This document shows positions 17,634-27,116 of a stretch of DNA of 64,000 nt, in pieces; position 1 is the first letter of the stretch, and each line of letters begins with the position of its first letter. The DNA comes from Sulfitobacter noctilucicola (GTDB taxonomy: Bacteria > Pseudomonadota > Alphaproteobacteria > Rhodobacterales > Rhodobacteraceae): the NCBI RefSeq assembly GCF_000622385.1, contig NZ_JASD01000008.1, positions 930,001 through 994,000 of the forward strand, written 5' to 3'. A model generated the notes under the pieces. That model worked only from the letters and a program-made list of their open reading frames with translations, did no database searches and was not told where the DNA came from. The position numbers were made by a program, and so were the translations under genes.

Positions 17634-20596
17634 GACAGGTCCTCCGGCTTGGCGATGGCAGTTCCATCCCATTCGCCATACCGGGCCAATTGATCGTAGT
17701 CGCCAGCCACTGCGTCTTCACGCGATAGCCTACGGGAAGTAAAACCCTGATCCGGTAAAAGGTAGGTGGCAATCAGCTCGTGTAGTCCGGCCAAAACCGC
17801 ATGAGGCGGCTCTTCGGTCAGCGGTGCGGCGACTTCTTTGGAGGTCGCGCCAAGCCCGATGAAAATGGCATTCGCCACGTTCGCGGGACCAATCTCTGCA
17901 AAACCGCCTTCTTCGACCATCGCCGCTTCTAGCAGCAGTTGCTTATCAAAGAACTTCTGTTCTTTCTCGGACGGGGGTGTGCCGGTCTTGTAGTCGTAAA
18001 TCAGAACATCACCATCATCTGTCCGGTCGATCCGGTCAGCATATCCAATCAAATCAAAATCAAGGTCTTCAAAGCGGTGCTTACCTTCTGCGGCCTTTTC
18101 AAAAAGCACCGGAGTTGAGAAACCTTGCCTGATTGTTTCTTTCTGAACGAACCAGTCGGCGATACGCTCAATCCTCGCTTGCCACATCAGACGTGCGGCG
18201 GGCCATGGGACGTCTTCTGCCAAAACGGCTTTCGTCACTTCCATAAGGTGGTCACGGGTCAGAAGGGTATGATCGGCGCGGATCGACTTGATGAAAACTT
18301 CGAAGACCCTGTGCACAACAATACCGCGCGAAAGCGCATCCGGCACCTGAACCAGCGGGTTTATCATACGGAGCCGAAGGCTATGTTTCGCGTAGATGGC
18401 GTAGGGATCGCGGATCAGTCTTTTGATCTCTGTAACCGACAACCTTTTGGGCCGCGCAGAAAGTGGTGGACGGGGCGATGGGCGATGCGCTGGCTCTACA
18501 CTTTCGAATTGCTCCAGCGCTGTTGTCTGACCTAACCAGTATGCCCCGCGCTGGCGCATGGCATCCAAGGCCGCGCTGCCACGCTTCATCGGCAAACCGT
18601 TCAGCAGGTTCATCAATCGGTTCAGCCACCTTGAAGGTACAGTCTCCGCTTCATCGGACCTGATCGAGCGTGTAAGCCAGACTTCGGGCGCGGCTATTGC
18701 CTGCTGATAATCGTGCGCAGAAAGCCCGATACGTCGTTCAGGCAGCAGCATACCTGCCTGTAATCGCATTTGTCTATTCAACCACGGATCGGCCGGCGGC
18801 GCTTCTGGCCATGATCCATCGTTGAGACCGCCCATGATGACCAGGTCAGCGCCTTGCACACGCGCTTCTAGCGTTCCCCAAATCATTACACGGGGGTGCG
18901 GCCCTTCAACATCACGCACTTCTTCGCCGGCCAGAAGAGCGCCGACGAGATCGGCGTAATCCGCGGCTGACATCTCGCCGCCATGGACTGATTGCTCAAC
19001 AAGGTTGTCAAAAACCTCCCGCGCTTTCTGTCCGGCTTTCTTCCGCCAAAGTTCGTGTTTTTCGTCTTGTGGTGCCCCTGCGGCAATTCTTTCGGCAAGC
19101 GCCAGATGCGCCTGTGTCCAGTCGTGCAATGAGTGTTCGGTTTTTGCCTGATGCCCGCAAAAGGTTTCGGCAACCCAATGGGCCCAATGCGTAAACGCCT
19201 CTGCGCTTTCCGGCTCATTAAACCTGCCAACCGTCGTGTTGATGATGCGTTCGATCCCTTCAGCATCCGGATAGGGCAAGCCGTTTCTGCGCACCTGCAT
19301 CTCGAACAACTGGGTATTGAGCTGGTGCGTATTACGATCTTCGCCGCTATGGGTCAGCGGATGTTTGAGCAATGTCAGTAGAACTTCAGCATCCAGCTTT
19401 TGCGCGAACAAACTCCCCACATGCCGCAAAAACCGACCGGGAGGAGAGAGATGCAAGGGTGTCCCCGCACTGTCGTCGGGCAGAATGTTCCAGCGATCCA
19501 ACGCCGAAGTCACCTGCCGTGTCAGCATACGGTCTGGCGTTATCAACGCGACGGTCTTCCCGTCCTCAACCGCTTTGCGCATTCGCATTGCGATTGTCAG
19601 CGCCTCTATCCGCGGCGTAGGCGCCTCCAACAACGTTATGTTCTCGGTTCCTCCTTCGATATCGTCAAGCTTGGGTCCTTGGGTAAGCCAGCTGTCCGTC
19701 ACCGGTGCAGGACAAAGCGACAGAGACACCAACCGGTTTCGCGCAACAGAAGGCGGATCAATGTCCGTCCAACGCTCTATACGCGAGGCAGGTACGCCAA
19801 GCTGCTGCATCAAGGCATAGAACCGGTATTGCGGGTGATCCTCGGGCGGCTGTCTGTCCTTGAATGCCTGAAGGTCCGTCCATGGGACCTCCGCGTCGAA
19901 ACCCGGCAAAATGACAGCGCCCTGAGGAAGCTTTGCGACCGCTTCCATCAACAGGGCGGTCGTTCCCCTTGACCCTGTTGAACCGGCAAGGATAACGGGG
20001 TTCGTCGGCGGACTACTTTCCCACGCCTCTGAAATTGCCAGTACCAGATTGCGTTGCCGTGCCTGTGCATCAGGGACCTGATCCATCTGGTTCAGATATT
20101 GCTGGGTGATCTCAAGAAACCGCTTTGCACGTTCCCAGTGGCCGGATTGGTCGCTCACATCCAGATCGGTGATCGCATCGGGGCTAACGCCTTCCCCCTG
20201 CATCTCATCTATCAGGGTGGCTAGGCTATCGGACAAAGCATAAAGGGAGGCGCGCGGTGCCAGATCACTATCCGCGTCCATGAGTTTTGAAACAAGCTGG
20301 GCCAGTTGAAGCCGCCTGCGGAGCGGCGCAATCGCCTTCGGAAGCGTGAGACCGGGGACCAGCATATCGAGATCGGTCAGCAACCTTATACGCGGCAGAA
20401 ATCCTGGCGATCCGGCGTCGAACAGATCTTTCAAGCGCCGTTCCATCCGGCTGGTGTTCACGATCAGATCGATTTTAGCCATCGACTCGGGCGGCTGACC
20501 CATCGTGCGTTCGCGTAGTCCCGCCACAAGGGCTGCCGGAAAATCGACGCCCGGCGGCAGCCCGAAAACCCTGTGGCCGTCAGTTGGTTCAAACAC
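17630..20596 (-). CDS. addB: double-strand break repair protein AddB
   Basis: Partner of AddA, 988 residues, with an inactive helicase-like N-terminal part (MFEPTDGHRVFGLPPGVDF) and a C-terminal RecB-type nuclease centre DVLIYDYKTGTPP preceded by IGYADRIDRT. The pair replaces RecBCD in Alphaproteobacteria. The gene overlaps addA by 4 nt and the upstream nucleotidyltransferase by 8 nt, so it is in the middle of a tight operon. Confidence 0.95.
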   Translation of the reverse strand: MFEPTDGHRVFGLPPGVDFPAALVAGLRERTMGQPPESMAKIDLIVNTSRMERRLKDLFDAGSPGFLPRIRLLTDLDMLVPGLTLPKAIAPLRRRLQLAQLVSKLMDADSDLAPRASLYALSDSLATLIDEMQGEGVSPDAITDLDVSDQSGHWERAKRFLEITQQYLNQMDQVPDAQARQRNLVLAISEAWESSPPTNPVILAGSTGSRGTTALLMEAVAKLPQGAVILPGFDAEVPWTDLQAFKDRQPPEDHPQYRFYALMQQLGVPASRIERWTDIDPPSVARNRLVSLSLCPAPVTDSWLTQGPKLDDIEGGTENITLLEAPTPRIEALTIAMRMRKAVEDGKTVALITPDRMLTRQVTSALDRWNILPDDSAGTPLHLSPPGRFLRHVGSLFAQKLDAEVLLTLLKHPLTHSGEDRNTHQLNTQLFEMQVRRNGLPYPDAEGIERIINTTVGRFNEPESAEAFTHWAHWVAETFCGHQAKTEHSLHDWTQAHLALAERIAAGAPQDEKHELWRKKAGQKAREVFDNLVEQSVHGGEMSAADYADLVGALLAGEEVRDVEGPHPRVMIWGTLEARVQGADLVIMGGLNDGSWPEAPPADPWLNRQMRLQAGMLLPERRIGLSAHDYQQAIAAPEVWLTRSIRSDEAETVPSRWLNRLMNLLNGLPMKRGSAALDAMRQRGAYWLGQTTALEQFESVEPAHRPSPRPPLSARPKRLSVTEIKRLIRDPYAIYAKHSLRLRMINPLVQVPDALSRGIVVHRVFEVFIKSIRADHTLLTRDHLMEVTKAVLAEDVPWPAARLMWQARIERIADWFVQKETIRQGFSTPVLFEKAAEGKHRFEDLDFDLIGYADRIDRTDDGDVLIYDYKTGTPPSEKEQKFFDKQLLLEAAMVEEGGFAEIGPANVANAIFIGLGATSKEVAAPLTEEPPHAVLAGLHELIATYLLPDQGFTSRRLSREDAVAGDYDQLARYGEWDGTAIAKPEDLS

Positions 20597-21281
20597 GCCC
20601 CGCCCCCAACATGTCTTCGGCCATCTTGATGCCTGCAGGATGACCGACGTCGCACCACTGCCCCGGATAACGCAGCCCGAAAAGACGCTCTTCTTCCAAC
20701 ATCACGTTCCACAGCTGATTCAACGAGAATGAGGTTTCCTCAATTTGCTGCAGAAACTCGGTTTTGATAATTTGTATCCCGCCATAGACATTGCCATCAC
20801 CACGTTCGATGCTGCCATTTTCTGTCAGGATAAAGTCTCCCGAACCGGTGTAGCCGACTGCCTGCCCCACTGGGACACAAACCAACAGTCCGTCCATAAT
20901 ATCGGGGTTCCATGCTTCTTTCAAAAGCGTGACCGGATTCGAACCGGACCAGATTGCATCGGTATTCATCGTCACAACAGGGACCGTGCCAAGTACGGGC
21001 AACGCATTCCGCAACCCGCCTCCGGTCTCAAGGATTTCCGGATGCTCGATGATGGTTTTGACACCTGTCGGTTCCAGATGCTTCACCAGCATATCTGCCT
21101 TGTAGTGAAGGTTGGCAGCAATCGGAGAACAACCTGCGTCCTGCGCCAGTGCCAGTGTATGATCGATCAGCGGCTTGCCGGCGACATGGATCATCGGTTT
21201 GGGCTTATCAGCGGTCAAGGCCTTCATACGCGTGCCAAAGCCGGCGGCGAACATCAGGGCTGGGAAGTGGCTTTCGGGCAT
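20589..21281 (-). CDS. murU: MurNAc-1-phosphate uridylyltransferase-like nucleotidyltransferase
   Basis: Sugar-1-phosphate nucleotidyltransferase (230 residues). The N-terminus has the nucleotide-binding loop AAGFGTRMKALTADKPKPM and then PLIDHTL, and the centre has MNTDAIW with the metal-binding Asp. In the MurU/AmgK recycling pathway the enzyme turns MurNAc-1-phosphate into UDP-MurNAc. That role is inferred from the adjacent sugar kinase; a general NDP-hexose role cannot be excluded. It overlaps both neighbours. Confidence 0.85.
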   Translation of the reverse strand: MPESHFPALMFAAGFGTRMKALTADKPKPMIHVAGKPLIDHTLALAQDAGCSPIAANLHYKADMLVKHLEPTGVKTIIEHPEILETGGGLRNALPVLGTVPVVTMNTDAIWSGSNPVTLLKEAWNPDIMDGLLVCVPVGQAVGYTGSGDFILTENGSIERGDGNVYGGIQIIKTEFLQQIEETSFSLNQLWNVMLEEERLFGLRYPGQWCDVGHPAGIKMAEDMLGAGRV

Positions 21282-22261
21282 TGTGCTTTGAGGCTTTCTA
21301 GAAATTCAGGCGTCGGATGAGGGAGCGCATTGCCCAGAAAATCCCGCATTGGCGCGAGGTCGGGATGGGCAAGATTGCGCTGGATATAATCCCAGACGCG
21401 GGGAATAAAATCCAGATACTGCGGTTTCCCATCGCGTAAACAAAGACGGGCGAAAATGCCAAGGATGCGCAGGTTTCTTTGTAGTCCCAGAATGGCGTAG
21501 GCACGTTCGAATGACCGAAGATCATCATCTGCCAAAGAAAGATAGTAGTTCAGCAAATCACGCTCTACCCCGGGCGATACATCTCGCCGTGCGTCTTGCA
21601 GGATCGACACAAGATCATAGGCAGGGTGCCCGATCATCGCGTCCTGAAAATCAAGTAAACCCACTGATTTCACCCCGTCACGTTCGGGCAATTGCAGAAG
21701 GTTCTGCGCGTGATAGTCACGCATGATCAAGACGGGCTGACGGCTGTTTACGTCTTCTGCGAGGGGACGAAATAGATTGGCAAACCGGTTCATGCCACCA
21801 TTGTCCTGTGCATACCATTCGAAGACCGGTTCGGTCATGTCTATCAGCCATTGCGCATCGCACAGCGGCAGATCGGGTAAGGGTGCACCGCGAAGATGCA
21901 ACAACACATCCAACGCGGATTGATAAAGCGCGGCTTCCTGCGTGCTGTCTTGCGCCATCAGGCTGGCAAAAAGGGCATCGCCGAAATCCTCGATCACCAG
22001 AAGACCAGCCAAGGCATCCTGGTGATAAATTTCCGGCGCACTTAACCCCAGTTTCCTAAGATGGTCCGCAATGGCGACAAACGGCCGGACGTCTTCGCCC
22101 CGCTCTGGCGGTGCATCCATTAATATTGCAGTGCGTCCGTCCTGATGGGTCAGCCGCTCATATCGACGGTTGGACGCGTCACCGGCGACAGTCTCGCGTT
22201 GCGCATTCTGCCATTCGGTCTGATCCAGAAATGCTGCGATTTCTCGCTCTCTGCTTTTCAC
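21254..22261 (-). CDS. amgK: AmgK-like anomeric N-acetylmuramate/N-acetylglucosamine kinase
   Basis: Kinase of the aminoglycoside phosphotransferase fold (335 residues from GTG 22261). It has GDASNRRYERL, the VIEDFGDALF hinge region, the catalytic loop MRDYHAQNLL (Brenner-type HxDxxxxN variant) and LLDFQDAMIGHPAYDL. AmgK phosphorylates MurNAc at the anomeric carbon in cell wall recycling. The GTG start forms TAGTG with the tsaE stop. Its pairing with a MurU-like gene supports the assignment, though the family is broad. Confidence 0.85.
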   Translation of the reverse strand: MKSREREIAAFLDQTEWQNAQRETVAGDASNRRYERLTHQDGRTAILMDAPPERGEDVRPFVAIADHLRKLGLSAPEIYHQDALAGLLVIEDFGDALFASLMAQDSTQEAALYQSALDVLLHLRGAPLPDLPLCDAQWLIDMTEPVFEWYAQDNGGMNRFANLFRPLAEDVNSRQPVLIMRDYHAQNLLQLPERDGVKSVGLLDFQDAMIGHPAYDLVSILQDARRDVSPGVERDLLNYYLSLADDDLRSFERAYAILGLQRNLRILGIFARLCLRDGKPQYLDFIPRVWDYIQRNLAHPDLAPMRDFLGNALPHPTPEFLESLKAQCPKATSQP

Positions 22262-22731
22262 TATTCCCAGACCTTTAGTTTCATGTCCCAGCGCGGATCG
22301 CTCCACGTGGCATCTAATGTCCGGCTTTCGTCATCTTCACCAGACCCGAGAGTAATGTTCAGAGCATGGGTCGGGGCCAGCGGACCCAGACGGTCGGGCC
22401 ACTCCACCAAACAGATTTCTGTCTCGAACGCATCGACCAGACCCAGCTCTTCGATCTCGTAAAGGGATGTGAGCCGGTAGAGGTCGGCATGCCAGATATC
22501 GACATCGCCGCAAGGATAGGTTTGAACCAAGGTGAAAGTTGGCGAAGGCACGTCTTCGTCCCGACCGAGCATGTTCTTGATTAACGAACGGGCAAAGTGG
22601 GTTTTCCCTGCGCCGACATCCCCTGTCAGCAAAATCACGTCTCCGCCCGTCAGCACCGTTGAAAGGTCCTTGGCAAAATCGGCGGTTTCATCCGCTGATT
22701 TGAGATTGGTTTTGTAACTGCGGATCACCAT
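22261..22731 (-). CDS. tsaE: tRNA threonylcarbamoyladenosine synthesis ATPase TsaE
   Basis: ATPase partner of TsaD/TsaB in t6A synthesis. The 156-residue protein has P-loop LTGDVGAGKTHFARS, PSPTFTLVQTY and the WPDRLG segment characteristic of TsaE/YjeE. ATG 22731 is preferred to a TTG at 22746. It is the first gene of the minus-strand tsaE-amgK-murU-addB-addA run. Confidence 0.95.
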   Translation of the reverse strand: MVIRSYKTNLKSADETADFAKDLSTVLTGGDVILLTGDVGAGKTHFARSLIKNMLGRDEDVPSPTFTLVQTYPCGDVDIWHADLYRLTSLYEIEELGLVDAFETEICLVEWPDRLGPLAPTHALNITLGSGEDDESRTLDATWSDPRWDMKLKVWE

Positions 22732-22788
22732 GGCATATCGTGCCAATGCGGTTGACGCTCTGCAAGCCGAAAGGTGACCGCTAGACGC

Positions 22789-24270
22789 TTAAAGAACGGC
22801 CAGATCCAGCGGCTTTGTCATAGCCTTTGTGCCCATGACGGTGAACTGTATCAACGTGGCTTCAGTAGGAAGGCCGCGCAGCGTGCACCGGACTTCCCGA
22901 CCATCATTCATCTGCAGCTGGATCTGCCGCGTAACGGATGTCCCCAGCGTCGCGCAAAACGTCCGTATTTCACTCCAGCCGATGCCGGCGACCGATTTCT
23001 GCGACCAAAGCTCAAGCGCGTCTTCTAATGTCACATCGGCAAAGGCGGCATCGGGGTTTTGGCCCCAGAGCGTCCGGTAGGTCGCATTGGAGAACGTCAG
23101 CACACCGGAATTGGAAAACACCACAAGCGCGTCATCAACGCTGTCGAGCAGGACCTCGAACTGTTCGACCTCCGCGCGGTAGCTGCGGGCCATCGTAACT
23201 TCAGCACTGATATCCTCGATCAGGAATGCGGTTGCACCGTCGGGGTGCGGTCGCCCCTGAACAGTGTAGGTCCGTCCATCGGCCAGCGTCCAGGTTTCGC
23301 GGTATTGTCCGCCAGATGCTGCTGCAATGACTTCAGCAATGTCCTGACGCCAGTTTTTATAATTCTTCGGTTCGGGCATGCGCCGGTTTTCACGCAGGGC
23401 ATCAAAGAAAGAGAGCATTGTAGGGCGGGTAGCCAGAAATGTGGCTTGAAGGTCTGTCAGGTCAACCAGTGCGGGATTGAAGATGCTTAGCTGTCCCTTG
23501 TCGTCAAAAATTGCCAGTCCGATTGACAGGTGCGCAAAGGTTTTTGCCAGTGTCTGAACAAACGTGCGCTGCGCTTCTTCGGCATGCATCAAGGTCGTCA
23601 CACGGGTCGCGTGGTGCATCGTGCCGCGTTCTGAAAAATGGGCGCTGACTTCGTACCATTCCTGACGGCCACTTGCGTCGAATATCGGAAGCCGTTTCGG
23701 AGCGGTATCAAGGGGAACGTTGAATTCTGCGATAGCGCCTTTGTGATTTCGTTCGAGGCTGTCGTAGGCCGGGTTGGACCAGATCACCCTCCCCTGATGA
23801 TCAACTTCCCACGCGGGATGGGCCAAAGTTTGCGCGCATTGTTCAAGTGTGCCGGTGTCGTGAAGTTGTTTACGGGGTTTGGTTTCGGGCTGTTCCGAAA
23901 GTGTTACCCAGCAAAACCCGTCGCGCCATTTCACTTTGACTTGGGAAGGATCGTCCGGATCCTGCGGCAATAGCGCCATGCTGCCTGATGCACCCGAGCC
24001 GGACGTTTCGGGGAAATCGGGAAACCTTGGCAAGAGGGCGTCACGCAGGTCGTCCCAGACGTGGGTGCCGGGTAACAGGGAAAATTTGCTAAGCGCAGCG
24101 AAGGTGCCATGATGCAGCACGCCGTTGTCGAAAAGTAGGGCAACCGGATCGGTATCAGTCAAATCGACCGCTACGGATCCTGATCGCGGCACAATCAAAA
24201 ACCGCACAGCGAAAGCAGCAGTTAGCCCCGCGCATAAAACGATCAGAATAATATCCAAGAGGTTCAACAT
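22789..24270 (-). CDS. membrane-anchored PAS-domain protein without visible output domain
   Basis: Protein of 493 residues. A single N-terminal hydrophobic helix (LLDIILIVLCAGLTAAFAVRFLIV, partly quoted as IILIVLCAGLTAAFAV) is followed by about 110 unassigned residues and then three PAS-like segments: one around 150-250 (VDHQGRVIWSNPAYDSL), one around 255-370 (IFDDKGQLSIFNPALVDL) and one around 375-480 (VDDALVVFSNSGVLTFSNATY). The C-terminus stops soon after the last PAS; no histidine kinase, GGDEF, EAL or HTH motif is visible. It is next to regB on the same strand, about 100 bp downstream, so it could sense or relay redox or ligand state. Function not known. Confidence 0.8.
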   Translation of the reverse strand: MLNLLDIILIVLCAGLTAAFAVRFLIVPRSGSVAVDLTDTDPVALLFDNGVLHHGTFAALSKFSLLPGTHVWDDLRDALLPRFPDFPETSGSGASGSMALLPQDPDDPSQVKVKWRDGFCWVTLSEQPETKPRKQLHDTGTLEQCAQTLAHPAWEVDHQGRVIWSNPAYDSLERNHKGAIAEFNVPLDTAPKRLPIFDASGRQEWYEVSAHFSERGTMHHATRVTTLMHAEEAQRTFVQTLAKTFAHLSIGLAIFDDKGQLSIFNPALVDLTDLQATFLATRPTMLSFFDALRENRRMPEPKNYKNWRQDIAEVIAAASGGQYRETWTLADGRTYTVQGRPHPDGATAFLIEDISAEVTMARSYRAEVEQFEVLLDSVDDALVVFSNSGVLTFSNATYRTLWGQNPDAAFADVTLEDALELWSQKSVAGIGWSEIRTFCATLGTSVTRQIQLQMNDGREVRCTLRGLPTEATLIQFTVMGTKAMTKPLDLAVL

Positions 24271-24367
24271 GACTGTCCCTTCGCCTGCTCACCTTTAGAC
24301 ATCCACCAAAAGGTGAACAGGTTAATGAGTGGTTAAAGAATTGCGCCTGTTGTTAATAATCAGCTTA

Positions 24368-25753
24368 TTAAGCAACGATCTGTTGATTTTCTCCGATGCC
24401 TTGCCGGTCAGGGTCCGTCTCCGGCATAAGTGCGGTGCGTGGCCAGATAACTTCGACCACAGCGCCGATTGCCGCAGAGCCCTGACCATCCTCCGAGCCG
24501 TTTGCAAACCGCAACCGTGCGCCCGACCGCTCCAGCAGGGTTTTTGCGATGAAAAGTCCCAGACCCATGCCTTCGTATTCCGGTCTGATCACGCCTGTCT
24601 GCTCCGACCGGCGTTCGCGCATAAAGGGATCACCAAGGCGGCCGATAATATGCAAAGGAAAGCCGGCACCATCATCAATGATACGAATCGAAATTGTGTC
24701 TTCGGACCAGCTTGATTCAACCCAGACTGTCGTTTCTGCAAAATCGACGGCGTTCTGGATCAGGTTACGCAGGCCGTGAATGACCTCGGGCTTCCGGACG
24801 ATAATCGGTTGCTGCCTGCGCTGGGCGGCACCGCCCGTTTGTGTCAGAACGACGGCTTTGCCTCTGTCCATATGGGGGGCAGCGGATTCGTCGATAACTG
24901 CCTCAAGTGGCGCGCGGCGCAAATGCAGGTCGTCCTTACCCGCCTGCCCCATGTCGCGCAGAATATCACGACAGCGGTCCGCCTGATCGCGGATCAGCGC
25001 GGCATCTTCTGCCAGATCTGGCTGATCCTTGAGGTCGTTCAAAAGCTCGGCGCTGGCAAGCTTGATGGTCGCCAGCGGCGTTCCCAACTCATGCGCAGCA
25101 GCGGCAACAACACCGCCCAAATCAGTGAGCTTTTGTTCCCGAGAAAGCGCCATCTGGGTCGCCGCCAGCGCGTCTCCCATTGAGTGTACCTCGGTCGTGA
25201 CACGGCGCGAATAAGCGCTGGTAAAGACGATCGCGATAACAAGCGCCGTCCATTGCCCGAATATGAAAAGCGTCGGTATTTTCAGCACGTCACCTGCCCG
25301 CGTTGTAAGAGGCAGGTGATCGACAGCAAGGATGGACACCAGAACAATCGCAACAGAGCACAACAGCAGTGTTGACCGCAGGCTGAGCGCGGTGGCCGAT
25401 ATCGTGACCGGCCCAAGTAGAAGCAAGGCAAACGGGTTGTTCAGTCCTCCGGTCAGATACAACAAGAACGCGATCTGCATCAGATCGAAGGTGATCATCG
25501 ATAGGTTCTCAAGTTCCGATAGCCGCTTGTTCTGGGGGAATACAAAGGTCGCAACCAAGTTCGCGATAACCGACGCACCGATGGCAAGATAACACCAGCC
25601 AAGTTCAAGCTGGATGCCGTACAGCACTTGCGCCACGCTGATGGCAATCAACTGTCCGGCAATCGCCACCCACCTTAACAGGATCATGGTGCGCAAGCGG
25701 ATCCAGTTTGCCCGCGTGCGGCCTGTAAGAGGCCTGATCGTTGGCTGCGTCAT
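24368..25753 (-). CDS. regB: redox-sensing histidine kinase RegB (PrrB)
   Basis: Global redox sensor kinase of photosynthetic and related Alphaproteobacteria; it autophosphorylates and passes phosphate to RegA when the quinone pool is reduced. Six hydrophobic segments occupy residues 20-180. The heptapeptide GGLNNPF (102-108) is the ubiquinone-binding loop, the H-box AHELGTPLATI has His221, and the redox-active Cys261 sits in DRCRDIL. The C-terminal ATPase domain has NLIQNAVDFA, IIDDGAGF and GMGLGLFI boxes. 461 residues. Divergent from senC-regA as in Rhodobacter. Confidence 0.96.
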   Translation of the reverse strand: MTQPTIRPLTGRTRANWIRLRTMILLRWVAIAGQLIAISVAQVLYGIQLELGWCYLAIGASVIANLVATFVFPQNKRLSELENLSMITFDLMQIAFLLYLTGGLNNPFALLLLGPVTISATALSLRSTLLLCSVAIVLVSILAVDHLPLTTRAGDVLKIPTLFIFGQWTALVIAIVFTSAYSRRVTTEVHSMGDALAATQMALSREQKLTDLGGVVAAAAHELGTPLATIKLASAELLNDLKDQPDLAEDAALIRDQADRCRDILRDMGQAGKDDLHLRRAPLEAVIDESAAPHMDRGKAVVLTQTGGAAQRRQQPIIVRKPEVIHGLRNLIQNAVDFAETTVWVESSWSEDTISIRIIDDGAGFPLHIIGRLGDPFMRERRSEQTGVIRPEYEGMGLGLFIAKTLLERSGARLRFANGSEDGQGSAAIGAVVEVIWPRTALMPETDPDRQGIGENQQIVA

Positions 25754-25853
25754 CTAAGCACCATTTGTTTATTCGCTGTTGTCTTTGCAGTGATGTAGCG
25801 TAGGTCTGCACCAATTCACGATCAAGAGCGCGCCAGAGCGCAGGAGCTTTCCG

Positions 25854-26471
25854 ATGAACCGCATTATACCCATTGCTGCAGTCTCCGTCACAGCCGTTTT
25901 CCTTTTGGGAATGGTCTGGATGTCATCACAGAATACTGGCGAGGCAGAAGACCAATTTGCGCAGTGTCGTGCGTCGACCGTCGCAGGGGAAATCGGCGGC
26001 CCCTTCGAGTTGGTAAATGCGCGAGGCGAGACGGTGACAGACAAGGACGTCATCACAGAGCCGTCGTTGATCTACTTCGGTTATACCTTCTGCCCTGATA
26101 TCTGCCCGCTGGACGTAGACCGGAACGCATCAGCCATCGAATTGCTCGAAGAGCGCGGAAAAATGGTGACACCGGTCTTCATCACCATCGACCCTGAACG
26201 TGATACAAGCGAAGTGGTGGGTGATTTTGCGGATGCGATGCACCCGCGCATGGTTGGACTGACCGGATCACCGGAGCAGGTTAAGGCGGCGAGCGAAGCC
26301 TACCGAACTTATTACAAGGCGCATCCTGCCGTAGATGGTGAATATCTGGTTGATCACTCCACCTTCAGCTATCTCGTGATGCCTGAAATCGGCTTTGTCG
26401 AATATTTCCGTCGAGAACTCCCGCCGGAACAGATGGCGGATGCGATCGGCTGTTTTATCGACAAGCTATAG
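25854..26471 (+). CDS. senC: SCO1/SenC (PrrC) copper chaperone
   Basis: Thioredoxin-fold membrane-anchored copper protein that supports cytochrome oxidase assembly and in Rhodobacter links oxidase to RegB signalling. Residues 4-24 form the membrane anchor; the copper-binding CPDIC is at 80-84 and the ligand His168 in LVDHSTFSY. 205 residues. It lies about 100 bp from divergent regB and 50 bp before a mini-ORF and regA, the standard regB / senC-regA layout. Confidence 0.95.
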   Translation: MNRIIPIAAVSVTAVFLLGMVWMSSQNTGEAEDQFAQCRASTVAGEIGGPFELVNARGETVTDKDVITEPSLIYFGYTFCPDICPLDVDRNASAIELLEERGKMVTPVFITIDPERDTSEVVGDFADAMHPRMVGLTGSPEQVKAASEAYRTYYKAHPAVDGEYLVDHSTFSYLVMPEIGFVEYFRRELPPEQMADAIGCFIDKL

Positions 26472-26520
26472 CGCATTTGACCTGTTCGCCCTCTGCACCA
26501 TATTCAAAGGAAGTAGGATA

Positions 26521-26544
26521 ATGAATGTGAGCGCACCGAAGTGA
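26521..26544 (+). CDS. seven-codon leader ORF overlapping the regA start
   Basis: ATG 26521 encodes MNVSAPK and stops at TGA 26542-26544, which overlaps the GTG start of regA (26541-26543) as GTGA. The strong ribosome-binding site AAGGAAG with AGGA lies just before this ATG, while the regA GTG has only weak GAG upstream and no in-frame ATG. This suggests translation of regA is coupled to the mini-ORF. It is an inference from geometry; no peptide is assumed to act by itself. Confidence 0.4.
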   Translation: MNVSAPK

Positions 26545-27092
26545 CACAAGAATTGACAGACCTCGGCCCCGACAAATCACTGCTTTTGGTAGATGACGAC
26601 GAACCGTTTCTGCGTCGCCTTGCCAAGGCAATGGAAAAACGCGGTTTCGAGGTTGAAACCGCAGATTGCGTAGCGGCCGGTCGGGCAATTGCGACGGCGC
26701 GGCCTCCGGCATATGCGGTGATCGACTTGCGGCTTGAGGACGGGAACGGTCTGGATGTCGTTGAAGTCCTGCGCGAACGCCGGGAGGACGCACGTGTTGT
26801 TGTGCTAACGGGGTACGGTGCGATTGCAACTGCGGTTGCTGCGGTCAAGATTGGTGCCACGGATTATCTATCGAAACCAGCGGACGCTAACGACATCACG
26901 AATGCCTTGTTGGCGACCGGAGATGATCTGCCGCCGCCCCCTGAAAACCCGATGAGCGCGGACCGCGTGAGATGGGAGCACATCCAACGGGTTTACGAGT
27001 TGTGCGATCGAAACGTGTCGGAAACGGCGCGCCGGCTGAATATGCACAGACGTACGTTGCAGCGTATTTTGGCGAAACGCTCACCGCGGTGA
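26541..27092 (+). CDS. regA: redox response regulator RegA (PrrA)
   Basis: Response regulator that controls photosynthesis, respiration, carbon and nitrogen fixation genes. 183 residues: receiver domain with DDD at 18-20, phosphorylated Asp62 (AVIDLRLEDGNG), Thr and Lys switch residues in VVLTGYGAIATAV and LSKPADANDI, a proline linker PPPPENP and a Fis-type helix-turn-helix NVSETARRLNMHRRTLQRIL. The DNA-binding end is almost invariant in the family. The start is GTG 26541, translationally linked to the mini-ORF before it. Confidence 0.97.
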   Translation: MTQELTDLGPDKSLLLVDDDEPFLRRLAKAMEKRGFEVETADCVAAGRAIATARPPAYAVIDLRLEDGNGLDVVEVLRERREDARVVVLTGYGAIATAVAAVKIGATDYLSKPADANDITNALLATGDDLPPPPENPMSADRVRWEHIQRVYELCDRNVSETARRLNMHRRTLQRILAKRSPR

Positions 27093-27116
27093 TTGGCCAT
27101 CCCAGCGTATGAAAAC

